Part shown: positions 60,959 to 64,000 of the stretch, in pieces
Position numbering within the stretch: the first letter of the stretch is position 1
Layout: the number at the start of each line of letters is the position of its first letter
Assembly: GCF_007859915.1 (NCBI RefSeq)
Contig: NZ_SJPM01000001.1
Coordinates: 671,502-735,501 of the forward strand
Source: Neorhodopirellula pilleata
GTDB lineage: Bacteria; Planctomycetota; Planctomycetia; Pirellulales; Pirellulaceae
DNA: 64,000 bases
Direction of reading: 5' to 3'
Notes under the pieces: model-generated
Seen by the model: only the letters and a program-made list of their open reading frames with translations
Database searches by the model: none
Told to the model about the DNA's origin: nothing
Translations under genes and position numbers: made by a program

Positions 60959-63181
60959 ATGAGCGAACATCTCACCGAAACGAATGATTCATTTGATTCG
61001 TACCACAGGTTGCTTGGGATTTCTCCGCAAGAACAGCCCCCATCGTCTTATCGGTTGCTCGGCATCGATCTGTTCGAGAGTGATCGCGAGGTGATTGACG
61101 CCGCCGCCAACAGGCAGTCGGTATATCTGAAGGGATGTTGTTGCGGCGAACACGCGGCATTTGCTGAGCAATTGCTAAATGAAGTCGCGGTGGCGCGACT
61201 TCGGTTATTGAACCCCGCTTCCAAACAAAGATACGACAGTGAACTTCGCGCCGCCCTTTCACAGTCGGGACGGGAGTCCTTAGAACTCGTTCCGAACCAA
61301 TCCCTGCCTGCCCTGCCAGTTAAGCCGACAGCACCCGCCGTCCGCGTCCGCTCTCGAAGCCAGAAGAATCATTCGGGTGTCCTGAAACTGATGCTCGGGA
61401 TCTTTGTTCCCAGTATTTTAAGCCTATTGGGGGCATGGAAGTTTGGATTAACCGACACAGGGGGTGTGCAGAGAGGCGTGTCGCAAGCCAATCTGCCGAC
61501 GCCTAACAGATCGGAATTGTCTTCCGCTTCCGAACAACCTGAAATCACGCCCCAAGCCGCGCCGAACCCGCCGTTCATTACCAAGCTCAAACCAGATTCG
61601 CGGCCTACCGGTTCCATTTCAGAGCCTGGTTCCCAGACGATGCCCGCCTCCGTGAACGCCCCAGTCCAGGATACAGGCGGTTCTCGGTTTTTCGATATCA
61701 AGTCCGAGCCGGAGCCTCGCACAGCCTCCGATTCCGATCCCGGTACTAAGACGTCTTCGGAAGTGAAAGAGCGTCTCGAGTCGTTTCGGGCAATGGCCCA
61801 GGATGCATATGAATCCGGCCAACGTCACGGTAATTTGCCGACAAGCGACCACTATCGCGGCGCACGCATAGCGGTGCCAGAGAACGAACTCGAAGACGCT
61901 CGTGTAAAGGTCCAGAAAACATTGGCAACTGAGATTCGCGAGGCACAATCACCGCACGACAAACAACACTTCGCAACCCGTTGCTACGAGCTCGCCCTCG
62001 AATCGGAACCACCGGCAGACAAGTACGTGCTATTGCAACTTGCGAAAGATTCGTTTGTTGATGCTGGCGACTTCAACGGAGCCATGCTCACCATGGATAC
62101 CATGGAATCGAGATTTGAGACGGATCCATTCGATGACCGCGTGGCCACGCTGATAAAACTCGTCCCGAAGATGTACCGACCATCGGATCAGGTCTCCGCC
62201 GCAGACCGTGCTGACGCGTTGATCGCAACAGCGATCCAACAAGATCGCTACAAAGCCGCGATCGAGCTGGCAGCCAGCGGTAAGAAGATTGCAATGGAAT
62301 TTCGCAATATCTCCATGTCCAATAAATTTCAAATGTTATCGGACAGAGCGACCTTATTGCAAAATGCACAACCGACCGTACAGGCCGCTCGTGATCGTTT
62401 ACAAAGCGAACCCGACAACGCCAAGGCAATCGAATATCTCGGTCGGTACCTGTGCTTCGGCAAGTCGGATTGGACCGCAGGTCTTCCGCTCCTGCAGCGA
62501 GCTGAAAATGCTATCCTCGCGGGGCTGGCGAGATCGGAATTGCAAAATCCTCAATCGACACTCGCCTTCAATGAACTCGGGAACCTATGGTGGGAGCTAG
62601 CTTCGATATCGAAGAGCGACGAGGTGCTGGCTCGAGAGAGTCAGCGGCGAGCTGTGCATTGGTATCGGCAAGCTACCGCGAGCGGACTGAAGGGTTTACC
62701 TAAGGCCGCCGCAGAATCCCGCCTCGCTCGATTCGAATCGGAACACGCCGGTGAGATCGCCGCGCAGAACTCGCCCAACGTCGACAACCGCGAGCCCACG
62801 CCGCCCCGTGGTGTGCCTCGCGAAGCCATCTATTTCAACGGCAACTGGTATCTCTTTTCTCAAAAAATGGTCAAATTTGCCGAGGCTGTTGCGTTCGCGA
62901 CGCAGGCGGGTGGCCGATTGGTCGTTGTCCGCAGCCAAGCCGAAAATGATTTTCTAGTTGAACACATCAAAGGCCGGCTTTGGCTAGGCATGATGCTCAA
63001 AGACGGCACTTGGTACGACTCATTAGGCGAAAAACAATACTTCTTTCTTTGGGATAAACAGAATCAGCAACCTGACGGCCGCACGAACGAAGTATTCGCT
63101 GCGATTTTCTGGCGTACTAATTTCTGGCACGATTATGCAGAGGACTCGCTATATTTCGCGGTCGAATGGGGAAAAGAATGA
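60959..63181 (+). CDS. Membrane protein joining a planctomycete J-like domain to a C-type lectin-like domain
   Basis: A 740-residue protein. Residues about 13-100 match the J-like domain seen in planctomycete proteins: SYHRLLGISPQEQPPSSYRLLGIDLFESDREVIDAAA, then FAEQLLNEVAVARLRLLNPASKQRYDSEL. A membrane helix (LMLGIFVPSILSLLGAW) at about 142-162 follows, so the J-like part is cytoplasmic. The next 450 residues are a low-complexity linker and helical-repeat region (QDAYESGQRHG onward). From about 622 the sequence resembles a C-type lectin domain (FNGNWYLFSQKMVKFAEAVAFATQAGGRLVVVRSQAENDFLVEH, WLGMMLKDG, FFLWDKQNQQPDG, YFAVEWGKE). It would present a sugar- or protein-binding domain outside the cytoplasm. 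ATG at 60917 is an alternative start, in a duplicated sequence. Confidence 0.82.
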   Translation: MSEHLTETNDSFDSYHRLLGISPQEQPPSSYRLLGIDLFESDREVIDAAANRQSVYLKGCCCGEHAAFAEQLLNEVAVARLRLLNPASKQRYDSELRAALSQSGRESLELVPNQSLPALPVKPTAPAVRVRSRSQKNHSGVLKLMLGIFVPSILSLLGAWKFGLTDTGGVQRGVSQANLPTPNRSELSSASEQPEITPQAAPNPPFITKLKPDSRPTGSISEPGSQTMPASVNAPVQDTGGSRFFDIKSEPEPRTASDSDPGTKTSSEVKERLESFRAMAQDAYESGQRHGNLPTSDHYRGARIAVPENELEDARVKVQKTLATEIREAQSPHDKQHFATRCYELALESEPPADKYVLLQLAKDSFVDAGDFNGAMLTMDTMESRFETDPFDDRVATLIKLVPKMYRPSDQVSAADRADALIATAIQQDRYKAAIELAASGKKIAMEFRNISMSNKFQMLSDRATLLQNAQPTVQAARDRLQSEPDNAKAIEYLGRYLCFGKSDWTAGLPLLQRAENAILAGLARSELQNPQSTLAFNELGNLWWELASISKSDEVLARESQRRAVHWYRQATASGLKGLPKAAAESRLARFESEHAGEIAAQNSPNVDNREPTPPRGVPREAIYFNGNWYLFSQKMVKFAEAVAFATQAGGRLVVVRSQAENDFLVEHIKGRLWLGMMLKDGTWYDSLGEKQYFFLWDKQNQQPDGRTNEVFAAIFWRTNFWHDYAEDSLYFAVEWGKE

Positions 63182-63256
63182 CGCGTCAATCACGAAGTCG
63201 ATCATGTTAAAGATTCGACCCACAACCTTCAGACGATGTAATTACTGATCGCAAAA

Positions 63257-63976
63257 TCATTTCGTCCAATGGCCATCAGCCCCTTTGGTTCGCGAGCCTC
63301 TATTCCATCCACCTTCCCATGCCCACAGAAAGTGATCAGGCAACAATTGATGAATCACATTGTTTTTTGCGTCCGCCCGGATGGTAACTGAGTAACTGTT
63401 CCGGTCGATCTCTTGCAGTGTGTAATCGACCTCGCCATTGGGATTAAGCTTGACCCAGCTTCCATCGGGTAGTTTCTTGAAAACGATCCCGTTTTCGGAC
63501 TCGAATTGCAACCTGCGCATTGCGCTGGCCTCTTCGGCTTTGCCCGCGTCCATGCTCATGGCCTCGCTGTTCACTTTAACTATCATTTCAGCCGGTTTTG
63601 ATGGTTCTTGTTTCTTGATCTGTTGCTCAAGTTGTTTTTCAATCGCTTCAAGCTGATTGTTAGTGCGGAAAAAGTCTCGCGCCTCTTCGTCAGCGGAGTC
63701 GATTTTCAGAATTTGAAGATACGCGTCACTGGCGTATTTCAAGTCCTTGCTTGCGACTGCGTTTTTAGCGAGCGGATGGATTTCAAGGATTGCTTTTTGT
63801 CGGGCCAGTTTGATAGCGGTGTCGACTGCGGTTTGCCAAAAGGCGAGCGTTTCATTTTTCTCTTTGATCACATTCTCCATTCGTTGAAGTGCCTCTTCAA
63901 TCGCAGTTGCGGGCTGTTGAGCGATTGTTGACACCGGGCAAAAGATCACGATTAGAAATAATAGCATGCGGGTCAT
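63257..63976 (-). CDS. Secreted protein of unknown function
   Basis: A 239-residue protein with a signal peptide (MTRMLLFLIVIFCPVSTIAQ). It continues with a helical, charged region (ATAIEEALQRMENVIKEKNETLAFWQTAVDTA and EAIEKQLEQQIKKQEPSKP), probably coiled coil with one TPR-like unit (YASDAYLQILKIDSADEEARDFF), and a C-terminal beta part (FKKLPDGSWVKLNPNGEVDYTLQEI). No family is recognised. It converges with the J-like/lectin gene. Confidence 0.7.
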   Translation of the reverse strand: MTRMLLFLIVIFCPVSTIAQQPATAIEEALQRMENVIKEKNETLAFWQTAVDTAIKLARQKAILEIHPLAKNAVASKDLKYASDAYLQILKIDSADEEARDFFRTNNQLEAIEKQLEQQIKKQEPSKPAEMIVKVNSEAMSMDAGKAEEASAMRRLQFESENGIVFKKLPDGSWVKLNPNGEVDYTLQEIDRNSYSVTIRADAKNNVIHQLLPDHFLWAWEGGWNRGSRTKGADGHWTK

Positions 63977-64000
63977 GATTTCTATTCTGCATAAAAAATG

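Overview
The window looks like chromosomal DNA of a planctomycete of the Pirellulaceae, close to Rhodopirellula and its relatives. This is inferred from gene content, not from a marker gene. The signs are a sulfatase, a DUF1559 pseudopilin-like protein, a large receptor-type Ser/Thr kinase, a cysteine-rich DUF11 lipoprotein, the planctomycete J-like domain that opens 'SYHRLLGI', a fused AroD-AroE, many long secreted proteins of unknown function, few Shine-Dalgarno sequences and frequent TTG or GTG starts. There is no rRNA, transposase, phage gene or CRISPR array. One tRNA-Leu(CAG) is present.

Layout. 1-11 kb: the 5' part of ftsY runs off the left edge, followed by a transmembrane Ser/Thr kinase, a secreted repeat protein, hemL, a HEAT/TPR protein coupled to a small membrane protein, and an exported protein resembling secretin N-domains. 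11.5-26.6 kb: a cytosolic hybrid histidine kinase, xylulokinase, a solute-binding-like lipoprotein, a DUF11 cysteine-rich lipoprotein, a degenerate ExeA-like ATPase, a secreted unknown, a YkgJ-type Cys-cluster protein, purU and a Tat-exported Gfo/Idh oxidoreductase. 26.8-35.8 kb: two orphan small proteins, a sulfatase, and a polysaccharide group (deacetylase, glycosyltransferase, UDP-glucose dehydrogenase, a specialised NusG) interrupted by a BaiN-type flavoprotein.

36.4-42.4 kb is the most interesting block. A c-di-GMP-I (GEMM) riboswitch lies in the leader of a Flp/Tad pilus operon: flp pilin, a 36-codon membrane peptide, cpaA, cpaB, cpaC and cpaE. A strong intrinsic terminator sits directly behind flp, so the pilin can be made in excess over the machinery. 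The CpaF motor and TadB/TadC platform are not in the window.

42.4-50.6 kb: DUF1559 protein, an exported nuclease/phosphatase coupled to an S4 RNA-binding protein, RbsD/FucU mutarotase, fused aroD-aroE, a PQQ-repeat propeller, and a HemN/HemW-like radical SAM protein coupled to folP. 50.5-55.3 kb: a winged-helix regulator diverges from a dabB-dabA inorganic carbon uptake operon, whose predicted promoter has a perfect palindrome between -35 and -10. 55.5-64 kb: an SDR protein lacking the catalytic Tyr, a small conserved protein behind a structured leader, a secreted protein ending in CxxCH, recG, tRNA-Leu, a J-like/C-type-lectin membrane protein and a secreted unknown.

Several families of short palindromic elements occupy the gaps. 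A 119-bp palindrome is present at 8349-8467 and 35986-36104, with relatives at 4374-4569. A 121-bp doubly nested inverted repeat lies at 11233-11353. Two related elements, at 27910-28040 and 55323-55555, each supply the TAG stop codon of the gene before them; the second holds four exact 34-bp tandem copies.
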